Notes under the pieces: model-generated | What the model saw: the letters and a program-made list of their open reading frames with translations, nothing else | Told to the model about the DNA's origin: nothing | Databases searched by the model: none | Position numbers and translations under genes: made by a program | Shown: positions 25,444-33,332 of the stretch, one piece after another | Layout: each line of letters begins with the position of its first letter | How positions within the stretch are numbered: the first letter of the stretch is position 1 | Assembly (NCBI GenBank): GCA_024684175.1 | Contig: JAIKXJ010000038.1 | Location: 1-62,710, forward strand | Source: Erysipelotrichaceae bacterium | GTDB lineage: Bacteria; Bacillota_I; Bacilli_A; Erysipelotrichales; Erysipelotrichaceae | DNA: 62,710 nt | Direction of reading: 5' to 3'

Positions 25444-27507
25444 CTAATTCACAAATGTATAAGAAAGAACGTAAACGATGACCTCAAAGACCAACAGCAC
25501 GAATACATAGAGGATGTACGGATCGAATCTTTTTGAAATCTTGATGACCTTGTTGTTCAGACAGACGAACAGATATGGAAGCAGCGGACTGAAGTATCTT
25601 CCCTGAATGCCTTGAATGACCGGTCCTCCGTAGGCGTCGATCACTTCCTGATCGATCTCTGTCCAGGATACCAGCATTCCGCCGGCCATCATGATGCCGG
25701 CAAAGACACACAGCAGCAGGATAGCGCCTCGGAAAAGCAGAGAACCGATGTAGCCTTCATCCCGCAAGGAAGCAAAGATCAGAAGCGCCAACGTGGCATG
25801 GACAAGATATGTCGGTAAGATCAGTGTATTGCCGGATAAAGCTCTGCCAAACGAAGCATAGAACCAGGTCTTCAGGTTATAACGCACCGTACGCAAGAAC
25901 ATCATGATCATCTCGACCGGATGATTCATGACATAAGAGAAAGTATAGATTTCTCCTTCCGTAGGTTCCGGAGAAATAACGAGATCCGCGGACTTTCCGA
26001 TGACAGTCTCTGCTTCTACGTCTTTCAAAAAGACATTCTCATAGATCTTGCGTACGATCCTGAACAATAACGGGAACAGCAGGACCGTCAGTTCAAACAT
26101 CGCCGGAGCAGTCAGGATCAAAGTTCCGATGATCTTGTTTTTTCTGCTCCCGAAGCGCTCTTGCGGAACGAACCAGTAAAGGAACGAGAATAAGGCATAA
26201 ACGACCTTGATCGGTGAGATCATCGCATTGGCGATAAATGCCAGGATAAAATCATTTCTTTCGATTGGCCCTTCCTCACACATCCATTTCAAAAGGAAGG
26301 CAATGATGACGAAAGTCAATCCGTTGATATAGCAGTCATAGGAGAACGAAGCTGCCTGTTGCATGAAGATCGGCAGCGTTGCCATGATCCCAAAAAGGAC
26401 CTTATGGACCGGTGTCTTCTTGACCGCAGTATAGACACAGCCGACATAAAAGATGAGATTGAAGAGCCTGCCCAGATAGAAGGTCCTGAGCATGTTCCAT
26501 TTCAGAAGTCTCGCCAATGTGATTCCCAAGGCCTGCGGGATAAAACAGATCGTATAAGATTCATTGATATCATAATTCATCTTGATGAGCTTGCCCTTCA
26601 GTTTCAAAGGACGGTTGATCTTTTTGATAAACCTCTCATAAGAAGCCGAAATGTTCAGATGGCCTGCCATGGCATCGTAATCCTGATATGTTTCGTCGAT
26701 GATCAAATGGTTTTTGGATCCCATCATCTTATTGGAAAGCTGCAGGGAGTATTCATAATGGATCGTCTCATCCGGGACCGACATCGGCGTGATGATCAGC
26801 CAGAACGTCAGCCCGAAACAGACGGCGATCACCGTGAACAGGATCTCATACTTCGGTCTCACCAGCAGTATCAGCAAAAGGATCATGGTGAATGTCGTGA
26901 TGACCCAAACGATCACGATGTGATAAAAAAGTTTCAGCTCTTCACTCTCGTTGAGGAAACGCACGGAAAGATCCCCGTCCATGACTTCTCCAGCGATCCT
27001 GAAATCGCTCCCTTCGAACGCTTTCAGATTCGAGTAATAGACACCGGCGCCTTGCCCGGTCGGACTTTGCGAAGAAAGGATCACTTTGATCTTGCTGTCG
27101 ACAGCAGGATCCGGTTTTTCACTTAACGGAAAGATCAGAAAAGCGTTATCTTGAAGAGAAGAAACTTTGACCGTTTTTTCATTATAGATTTTTTCCGTAT
27201 CCGCTCCAAGGATCTTCACATCGAAAGAGCCGCTGTTTTTTCTGGCATAAGTCGCAAATTTGACAGCGATCGCTTCAATGCCTTCTTCTGTATCAAGGAC
27301 CTCTTCAACGGTCAAACCATCGCATAGTTCAATAACGTTGTCGTAGAATTCGTTGCCACTTGAGATCTTCCCGAGAGTATTCTTGTTGGACGATAAAGTA
27401 AAAACGACGGCAACGACCCAAAGTACCATCAGTGCAATGGTGACAGCTTTGTTCTTTTTAAAGTTTTCAACGATCCTGTTTTTCAGATCCTTCAGTTTAT
27501 TTTTCAT
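25444..27507 (-). CDS. DUF2142 polytopic membrane protein with an extracytoplasmic domain, probable GT-C-like enzyme
   Basis: The protein is 687 aa. After a first helix (about 21-39) comes an exposed domain (58-187) with IEAIAVKFATYARKNSGSF and KIKVILSSQSPTGQGAGVY. It resembles the permease-type ectodomain in length, order of strands and ending (MDGDLSVRF). Then at least ten membrane helices follow. The DUF2142 hallmark TPMSVPDETIHYEY (240-253) stands where GT-C enzymes carry their catalytic acid. DUF2142 members are found in rhamnan and teichoic-acid-like loci and are thought to add side sugars outside. It overlaps the next upstream gene by 11 bases. Confidence 0.78.
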   Translation of the reverse strand: MKNKLKDLKNRIVENFKKNKAVTIALMVLWVVAVVFTLSSNKNTLGKISSGNEFYDNVIELCDGLTVEEVLDTEEGIEAIAVKFATYARKNSGSFDVKILGADTEKIYNEKTVKVSSLQDNAFLIFPLSEKPDPAVDSKIKVILSSQSPTGQGAGVYYSNLKAFEGSDFRIAGEVMDGDLSVRFLNESEELKLFYHIVIVWVITTFTMILLLILLVRPKYEILFTVIAVCFGLTFWLIITPMSVPDETIHYEYSLQLSNKMMGSKNHLIIDETYQDYDAMAGHLNISASYERFIKKINRPLKLKGKLIKMNYDINESYTICFIPQALGITLARLLKWNMLRTFYLGRLFNLIFYVGCVYTAVKKTPVHKVLFGIMATLPIFMQQAASFSYDCYINGLTFVIIAFLLKWMCEEGPIERNDFILAFIANAMISPIKVVYALFSFLYWFVPQERFGSRKNKIIGTLILTAPAMFELTVLLFPLLFRIVRKIYENVFLKDVEAETVIGKSADLVISPEPTEGEIYTFSYVMNHPVEMIMMFLRTVRYNLKTWFYASFGRALSGNTLILPTYLVHATLALLIFASLRDEGYIGSLLFRGAILLLCVFAGIMMAGGMLVSWTEIDQEVIDAYGGPVIQGIQGRYFSPLLPYLFVCLNNKVIKISKRFDPYILYVFVLLVFEVIVYVLSYTFVN

Positions 27508-28741
27508 ATCTATCCTGTCTGGCTATTAGATTATTATAATTATCATTATTCAACTTTTCCAGAGAGTATTCGTGTTTGAGATCATGACCGATCAGAAAAC
27601 GGATATTCTCCTTGATCTGTTCCGCATGCGATCCGACAGTCTTGAACCCATACTCTTTCAAGATGCGGTAGCTCGGAGAATTGGGGTCACAGATGCCTAA
27701 GATATCTTTTTTCAGCATCAGATACTCGACGATCTTGCTGGGAAGATATGGCTGGCTTTCCGCACCGGGCATCAGCGTATCGAACAGGACCAGGATATCC
27801 GCGTTTTTCATGATCTCGACCGATTCTTTGTAAGAGACTTTATCATGCAGGATGAAAACATCTTCAAGACCGTAGTCTTTGATCTTTCTCACATCCGGTG
27901 CCTGGATCTCGGAATACTGATGGAAGACGATCTTCTCTTTCAGATCCGGTGTCTCTTCTTTCAGCCGTTTCAAAGCCTCCAAAAAAGTATCGATCCTTCT
28001 CAGTCCGTACAAACGCCCCAGATGGACTGCCTGTTTCACTTCGTGATGGACCGGCGGAACATCAAGAAGATCCGCATACATCTTCCATTGTGGGATATAA
28101 GTCAAAGGATAGACCACTGATCTTTTTAACAGTTCCTTATGATCCGGATACTGACGCAAGGTAAAATCACGCTGTTCCTCGCAGATGAAGACCAGTTCAT
28201 CTGCATGCTTCACGGCAGCCTCTTCATACCTGTTGTTGTACAGGCAGAACGCACCGACATTGAAAGCGATCTTGTAAAAGATGTTCCGCTCACTCAGATC
28301 CGCCTTCTTATACGGCGAGCCCTTGAACGGGTCGGAGAAAGAAGCGATCCATTTGACTTCCGGATGCTTCTTCTTGATCTTCAATCCGGCGATATGGGAG
28401 ATCCCCGGCACGATCGAAGTGAAAAGATGAGTATAGTTCCCCTTCTCAAATTCCTTCAGAGCATCCGCAACATACTTATTCATCAAAAAAAGACCTGCCG
28501 GCAGCCGCAGAGGATAATTCCTCGGTACCGCCCAATCTAGATCCGACGTGTATCTTATATGAAATTTGCGAAACTGTTCATCATTTTCAAGCTCTTTGAT
28601 CAGGCTCGGGTCTTCTTTGCCTTTGAAACAGAAGACATCCATATCCATATCGAGGTTCCGCAGTCGTTTATAGGAAAGGATCGTTACGGTATCATTGAAC
28701 GGAACGAAACTTCCGGGAACGACGAACATCCTATCTTTCAT
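27497..28741 (-). CDS. GT-B glycosyltransferase
   Basis: This 414-aa protein has a GT4-like fold. An N-terminal acceptor domain contains HLFTSIVPGISHIAGL and SFSDPFKGSPYKK. The C-terminal donor domain contains AVHLGRLYGLRRIDTF, IVFHQYSE, the loop VFILHDKVSYKESVEIM, and PYLPSKIVEYLMLKKDILGI, where the usual E-x7-E region is partly kept. The donor is unknown. It lies in the operon between the DUF2142 and DUF2304 genes, overlapping both by 11 bases. Confidence 0.78.
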   Translation of the reverse strand: MKDRMFVVPGSFVPFNDTVTILSYKRLRNLDMDMDVFCFKGKEDPSLIKELENDEQFRKFHIRYTSDLDWAVPRNYPLRLPAGLFLMNKYVADALKEFEKGNYTHLFTSIVPGISHIAGLKIKKKHPEVKWIASFSDPFKGSPYKKADLSERNIFYKIAFNVGAFCLYNNRYEEAAVKHADELVFICEEQRDFTLRQYPDHKELLKRSVVYPLTYIPQWKMYADLLDVPPVHHEVKQAVHLGRLYGLRRIDTFLEALKRLKEETPDLKEKIVFHQYSEIQAPDVRKIKDYGLEDVFILHDKVSYKESVEIMKNADILVLFDTLMPGAESQPYLPSKIVEYLMLKKDILGICDPNSPSYRILKEYGFKTVGSHAEQIKENIRFLIGHDLKHEYSLEKLNNDNYNNLIARQDRYEK

Positions 28742-29090
28742 CTTTACCTTTCAATTCATCCAGCTCTTTCTTCAGCAAAGAGATCTGGTAAGTCAGTTTG
28801 ATGATCTCTTCGTTGTGCTTGGAGATCATGATATATACATAAAGAGTCAGCGCATAGAGCAAGGCGGTCATGATCAGGAAGACCGTATTGACCGGCACCT
28901 GTATGCCTAAAAGATGTGACAGCGAATAGAACGTTTCCGGAAAAACAGCCAGAAACAAAGATAGCAGAGCCCAAAGGATCCAGACGATGGAATAACGAAT
29001 ATTCAGCCTCTTTTTGACAACGGCCAAAATAATGACGATGAAGACACCTAAAGAAGCCAGCAATAATCCCAAACGTAAGCCATTGGTCAT
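28731..29090 (-). CDS. DUF2304 small membrane protein, GacJ-like
   Basis: The 119-aa protein has three membrane helices (8-25, about 33-50, 66-86) and a charged coiled-coil tail (KHNEEIIKLTYQISLLKKEL). The motif RYSIVWILWALLSLF is typical of DUF2304. In streptococci the homologue GacJ binds and activates the GT2 enzyme GacI. Here the gene directly downstream is also a GacI-like GT2, so the pair is conserved. It probably acts as that enzyme's membrane anchor and activator. Confidence 0.85.
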   Translation of the reverse strand: MTNGLRLGLLLASLGVFIVIILAVVKKRLNIRYSIVWILWALLSLFLAVFPETFYSLSHLLGIQVPVNTVFLIMTALLYALTLYVYIMISKHNEEIIKLTYQISLLKKELDELKGKDER

Positions 29091-29099
29091 AAATTACCT

Positions 29100-29765
29100 C
29101 TATTGAATGAAGATGATCGACAGGATCTCACAAAGCATGAAATAAACGGATTTGAACGGATTGGCGAAATATGACACTCCGGTCTCCCTTTCTTTCATCT
29201 CGACCTGTATCTCTTTCACATTGAAACCATGGTGGATCAGATAACACATCGCATCCGGCTCCGCATAGAAATTCATCGACCGATCGAACTGTTCGATGAC
29301 CTTCTTGCCCAGAGCCCGCATGCCGCTGGTCGGATCGGTGACTGTCTTGCCGGTCTTCACTTTGATCAGAAGACACAGGAGCCGGCTTCCCAGCATTCGC
29401 GCAGAGAACGGTTTCTTTTTCTTCAGGAATCTCGAACCGACAACATAATCAAAGCCGTTTTCGATCTCTTTGATCAGATCCGACATGAATACCGGAGGGT
29501 GCTGACCGTCGCCGTCGATACAGATGGCGCATTCATAATCATGGTCATGTGCATACATAAAACCCGCTCTGGTCACACCGGCCAGTCCGAGATTGACCGG
29601 CAGATCGAGATGACAGAAATGATTCTCATCGAGGATCTGCGGTGTCCGATCGGTCGAACAGTCGTTGATGATCAGATAGTCATAGCCATATTTCTTGACT
29701 TCATTCGTCAAGTTCGCTATGCTTTCTTCTTCGTTGTATGCGGGAATAACGATCAAAGTTTTCAT
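29100..29765 (-). CDS. GT2 polyprenyl-phosphate glycosyltransferase, GacI/DPM1-like
   Basis: A 221-aa GT-A enzyme with TLIVIPAYNEEESI, INDCSTDRT and the metal motif ICIDGDGQHPP. It has a conserved SGMRALGKKVIEQF region and a hydrophobic end that may touch the membrane. GacI-type enzymes load undecaprenyl phosphate with a single sugar, usually GlcNAc, for later side-chain addition outside. The preceding DUF2304 gene is its likely activator. The start has no Shine-Dalgarno sequence; a TGTTATAAT box ends six bases before the ATG, so a leaderless transcript is possible in addition to read-through. Confidence 0.87.
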   Translation of the reverse strand: MKTLIVIPAYNEEESIANLTNEVKKYGYDYLIINDCSTDRTPQILDENHFCHLDLPVNLGLAGVTRAGFMYAHDHDYECAICIDGDGQHPPVFMSDLIKEIENGFDYVVGSRFLKKKKPFSARMLGSRLLCLLIKVKTGKTVTDPTSGMRALGKKVIEQFDRSMNFYAEPDAMCYLIHHGFNVKEIQVEMKERETGVSYFANPFKSVYFMLCEILSIIFIQ

Positions 29766-29771
29766 CTTTTA

Positions 29772-29780
29772 ATTATAACA
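29772..29780 (-). promoter_or_regulatory. Extended -10 box directly before the GacI-like start codon
   Basis: TGTTATAAT on the minus strand is a perfect extended -10 element. It overlaps the stop codon of the upstream glycosyltransferase, and the ATG follows after six bases, placing the predicted transcript start at the ATG. No -35 box was required or clearly seen. Confidence 0.4.
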
Positions 29781-30849
29781 AAGACAGGGCCTGAAAGATA
29801 TCCTCGGCACTGTTTTCCAATGTATATCCTTCGATCAGGGAGAAAGCCTGATCGGCCATTGCTTTCCTGAGGCCTTCATCGTGAAAAAGTTTTTGAATGC
29901 TTTCGGCATATTCATCAACAGCATTGAGCTCACAGATGATCGGATTGTTTCCGAACTGTGCAAAATGCACACCGGCCATGCACATATCGCTGGAGATCAT
30001 CGGATGGCCGAACGACAGGGCTTCATTGACGACCAATCCCCAGACATCGCCTCTTGAACATATGATCGATGCATCGGCAGCGGCATAATAGAGCTTCAGC
30101 TTCTCGGAACTCATCACATCAAAAAAACGAACGTTCTCAAGACAGTTATCTTCGACGGCCTTGCGTATATCATCCTGAGGCTGTCCGCCGATGATGTACA
30201 GATCGATCTTGTCCGTCAGCCCGGTCTTCATATATGCATTCAGTAAGATGTCGAATCCTTTGACCCGGATCGGCCGGCCGACGCTCAGGAGGATGAACCG
30301 GTCTTCGATCCCGAGATCTCTTCGGACCTCATTTTTCTTCTCTCTGAGTTTCCTATTTTCGACGATGTCTTTTTCATACAAAGACGTGAAACGGTAATAT
30401 AAGATCTTCTTCTCATCCACTTTATAGTATCTGTAATACCTGTCGGTGATCTTGGAAGAAGACAGGAAATGTTCATGACGGGTCATCAAAAAAGACATGA
30501 TTCCGTTAATCAGAAAACCTCTGTTCCTGGCAACGCCGCCGTCTGCAGTCATCACCGAGATCTTTCCTTTTTTCTTAAATGCCTTATTTCCGTAATACCC
30601 GTATAAAGAGAGATACATGCCATCTACGAAGATGTCGTATTCCTCGGCGAGAGAGTCGATCAGAGCCTTATAGTCTTTCCCGACCTTATAAACTATAAAA
30701 GACTCGGAACCCATCAGTTTCCAGTCATCGTTGCGGTATTCTTCCTTTGCATCATGCATCAGCACACAGAGATCGATTTTTTCGGCGATCAGTTCAAATA
30801 AACGGATCGTATACGGTGCCGCAACGCTCGTCAGCCAGCATACTTTCAT
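29773..30849 (-). CDS. GT4 glycosyltransferase
   Basis: This 358-aa GT-B enzyme has the donor-domain pattern FILLSVGRPIRVKGFDIL, DLYIIGGQPQ, VRFFDVMSSEKLKLYYAAAD and the EALSFGHPMISSDMC loop (E-x7-E type). The N-terminal half begins with VCWLTSVAAPYTIRLFELIA. It works in the cytoplasm on the growing lipid-linked chain. Donor unknown. It overlaps the GT8 gene by four bases. Confidence 0.87.
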   Translation of the reverse strand: MKVCWLTSVAAPYTIRLFELIAEKIDLCVLMHDAKEEYRNDDWKLMGSESFIVYKVGKDYKALIDSLAEEYDIFVDGMYLSLYGYYGNKAFKKKGKISVMTADGGVARNRGFLINGIMSFLMTRHEHFLSSSKITDRYYRYYKVDEKKILYYRFTSLYEKDIVENRKLREKKNEVRRDLGIEDRFILLSVGRPIRVKGFDILLNAYMKTGLTDKIDLYIIGGQPQDDIRKAVEDNCLENVRFFDVMSSEKLKLYYAAADASIICSRGDVWGLVVNEALSFGHPMISSDMCMAGVHFAQFGNNPIICELNAVDEYAESIQKLFHDEGLRKAMADQAFSLIEGYTLENSAEDIFQALSLL

Positions 30850-31823
30850 CTTGCGGCCATCCTTTGAACATAGATACGCATCGCCAGATTGTGGATGCGG
30901 TTATAGAGCGGATCAGGAAGGATCTCCAAAGCCTTTTCGATTCTGAACAGTAGTGACATGTTCCTCGGTCTTGAATACTCAGGCCATGCCGACAAGTCCC
31001 TGTAGTGTTCGAATTCTCTTCGGACCGGAGACTCGTTGCCCTCTTCCCAGGGCCTGCCGAAAACGCCACCCAGGCAGTGATAGAAAATGACCTTATTCTT
31101 TGCGGAAGTGATCTGTTCTTCCTTATAGAACGGTTTCTTATCTAACGAATACATCTCGAAAGTATTATGTACCCCGTAATAATCATAACCGGCAAGATAA
31201 TCGAATCTCGGATCAAGCACTTCGATCTTATCCTGCAAAGAAGCACAAAGGATATCCTGGTCGCACATCAGAGGCTGTCGTTTCATATCACGGATATAGT
31301 TTTTGACCAACTCAAGACACCCTTCTTCTTTCCACTTCGCAACATCTGCAAAGAGAGAACCTGTATTGAAATAATAGTAATCCTCATCGATCATTGCCAC
31401 TTTATTGAAACAGGCATGCGCAGAATCCAAACAAGCTCCGACCGGTCTTGAGATCTCAGGGATCTCGATCTTAGAAAGACACAAGACATCCGAATCCAGA
31501 TACCAGACCTGTTCTTCCTCCATAAGATCATAGGCAAACAGTTTCCAGTAGACATAATAGGAATTGCTTCCCCATTTATCGAGCTTCTTTTCTTTCAGAA
31601 GATCATCACAATGCATGCAGTCCAGATATCGGATCTCGATGTTTTTGTGATCGATATAAAAATCCTTCAGTTTCCTGAAGTTTTCATCATCTTCATTTTC
31701 TGTTGCAATATAAAAACGGATAAAAGAATCCTTGTTGTTTTCGATCACGGAAGCCATCGAAATGCTTGTAAGAGGAAGAAAAGCATTATCACAGGTATAA
31801 AGGATGTTCAGATCACTTTTCAT
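30846..31823 (-). CDS. GT8 glycosyltransferase (LgtC-like)
   Basis: The 325-aa protein starts with DLNILYTCDNAFLPLTSISM and carries the Mn-binding DxD motif VWYLDSDVLC (Asp110, Asp112). Later come YYYFNTGSLF, QDILCASLQDKIEVL and a His-containing FYHCLGGVFGRPW. These are GT8 hallmarks. The family makes retaining galactosyl or glucosyl linkages with UDP sugars. A short basic C-terminus (RIHNLAMRIYVQRMAAR) could associate with the membrane. It overlaps the ketoisomerase gene by 11 bases. Confidence 0.9.
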   Translation of the reverse strand: MKSDLNILYTCDNAFLPLTSISMASVIENNKDSFIRFYIATENEDDENFRKLKDFYIDHKNIEIRYLDCMHCDDLLKEKKLDKWGSNSYYVYWKLFAYDLMEEEQVWYLDSDVLCLSKIEIPEISRPVGACLDSAHACFNKVAMIDEDYYYFNTGSLFADVAKWKEEGCLELVKNYIRDMKRQPLMCDQDILCASLQDKIEVLDPRFDYLAGYDYYGVHNTFEMYSLDKKPFYKEEQITSAKNKVIFYHCLGGVFGRPWEEGNESPVRREFEHYRDLSAWPEYSRPRNMSLLFRIEKALEILPDPLYNRIHNLAMRIYVQRMAAR

Positions 31824-32229
31824 TTCCGATCTCTTTTAAATATGCATCATAATCGCGTATGTACTCACTTCCGTCATAGTGTGTGCTGGCCAGCACCAGC
31901 AATACGGAATCGGCAGAAAAATCATACATATCCTTCCACACCATCTTCGGGATGTAGACTCCCATCATCGGACGGTTCAGCTCCACGACGAACTCCTCTT
32001 TTCCGTCCGTGATCCTGACCTTGCTGGTACCCGCAACATTGATCAGAACGAATTCCGATTCCCTGTTGGCGTGCTGACCGCGGACCACTGTTGCATCCGA
32101 ACCGTAGATATAGAAAACGCGTGCTATCGAAAAAGGAATGGATTCGTTCCCTTCGATGACGACAAGTTTTCCTCTTTCATCGCCCAGATCCTTGAATTCA
32201 ATGACCGGGCATCGATCTCTCAATGACAT
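31813..32229 (-). CDS. dTDP-4-keto-6-deoxyhexose 3,4-ketoisomerase (FdtA/QdtA family)
   Basis: The cupin-fold enzyme (138 aa from the ATG with AAAGGT upstream; the longer frame starts at TTG) matches the FdtA/QdtA/WxcM-like family: VFYIYGSDATVVRGQHA, VLINVAGTSKVRITDG, MVWKDMYDF, VLLVLAS and YIRDYDAYL. It would turn dTDP-4-keto-6-deoxyglucose into the 3-keto isomer for amination by the adjacent DegT enzyme. The usual RGxHAH motif reads RGQHAN (His53, Asn55). The second His is important in studied FdtA enzymes, so the reaction or its stereochemistry may differ. A co-occurring aminotransferase argues it is functional. Confidence 0.85.
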   Translation of the reverse strand: MSLRDRCPVIEFKDLGDERGKLVVIEGNESIPFSIARVFYIYGSDATVVRGQHANRESEFVLINVAGTSKVRITDGKEEFVVELNRPMMGVYIPKMVWKDMYDFSADSVLLVLASTHYDGSEYIRDYDAYLKEIGNEK

Positions 32230-32231
32230 GT

Positions 32232-33332
32232 TCAACCTTTATAACTATTCAGTTTATCAATCACGAAGGACTGTTCCTCCTGAGTCATACCGTTATACAT
32301 CGGAAGAGACAGAACTTCATCTGCATATCGCTCGGCGATCGGCAGATCTCCTTTATTATAGCCTAAATAAGCATAAGCTTTCTGCAAGTGCGGCGGAATA
32401 GGATAATGGATGATCGTACCGATATTGGACTCTTTCAGATAAGCCATCAACGCATCTCTTGAATCGCAATGGATCACATACTGATGATAGACATTGTATG
32501 AACCCGGCCTCGTTTTCAGCGGACGGATCAAAGGATTTCTGATCTCTCTGTCATATCGGGCGGCGATCCTTCTTCTTTCTTCATTCATCTCGTCGAGATA
32601 CTTCAGTTTCACTCTCAATAATCCTGCCTGAAGCTCGTCCAGTCTTGAGTTCATGCCGATGATGTCGTTTTCATAATGGACTCTCTTGGAACCGTAGTTG
32701 CGGATCACTCTGAATTCCTGGGCATACTCTTCGTCGTTCGTGGTCAAAGCTCCGCCGTCCCCGAATCCGCCAAGATTCTTGGTCGGATAGAAACTCCAGC
32801 AGCCGATGTCACCGAAAGTCCCGACTCTCTGACCGTTCCACTTCGTGCCATGTGCCTGTGCACAGTCCTCGACCACTTTCAGGTCATATCTCTTTGCGAT
32901 ACCCATGATCTTCGTCATATCGCAAGCCTGACCGTAAAGATGTACAGCCAGGATGGCCTTGGTCTTGTCCGTGATCTTTTCTTCGATCTTGTCGGCATCC
33001 AGATTATCGTACTCATCGGGTTCGACTAAGACCGGCACGCCGTCGTTCATCGTCACGCCCATCAGACAGGCGATATAGGCATTAGAACAGACGATGACCT
33101 CATCTCCCTGTCCGATCCCCAAAACACGGAACGCCATCTGTAAAGCATCCAGTCCGGATGCGCATCCGACACAGTACTTCGCTCCGATATAGTTCGCAAA
33201 TTCATTCTCAAATTCCCTGACCTCATTGCCCAAGATATACCATCCGGAATTCAGAACTTCAGCAGCCTTGTCGTTATATTCCTTTGCATGGATGTCATGC
33301 TGACGCTTCAGATCATTTGCCGCGATCTTCAT
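32232..33332 (-). CDS. DegT-family aminotransferase, dTDP-3-keto-6-deoxyhexose type (FdtB/QdtB-like)
   Basis: This PLP enzyme of 366 aa starts at the ATG that overlaps the capG stop (TAATG), with GGAGG seven bases before. A TTG five codons earlier lies on that ribosome site. It shows GCASGLDALQMAF, VHLYGQACDM, VVEDCAQAHG and the PLP lysine in SFYPTKNLGGFGDGGAL (Lys185). Paired with the ketoisomerase it should give dTDP-3-amino-3,6-dideoxy-glucose or -galactose. The usual third gene, an N-acetyltransferase (FdtC/QdtC), is not found in the window. Confidence 0.9.
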   Translation of the reverse strand: MKIAANDLKRQHDIHAKEYNDKAAEVLNSGWYILGNEVREFENEFANYIGAKYCVGCASGLDALQMAFRVLGIGQGDEVIVCSNAYIACLMGVTMNDGVPVLVEPDEYDNLDADKIEEKITDKTKAILAVHLYGQACDMTKIMGIAKRYDLKVVEDCAQAHGTKWNGQRVGTFGDIGCWSFYPTKNLGGFGDGGALTTNDEEYAQEFRVIRNYGSKRVHYENDIIGMNSRLDELQAGLLRVKLKYLDEMNEERRRIAARYDREIRNPLIRPLKTRPGSYNVYHQYVIHCDSRDALMAYLKESNIGTIIHYPIPPHLQKAYAYLGYNKGDLPIAERYADEVLSLPMYNGMTQEEQSFVIDKLNSYKG

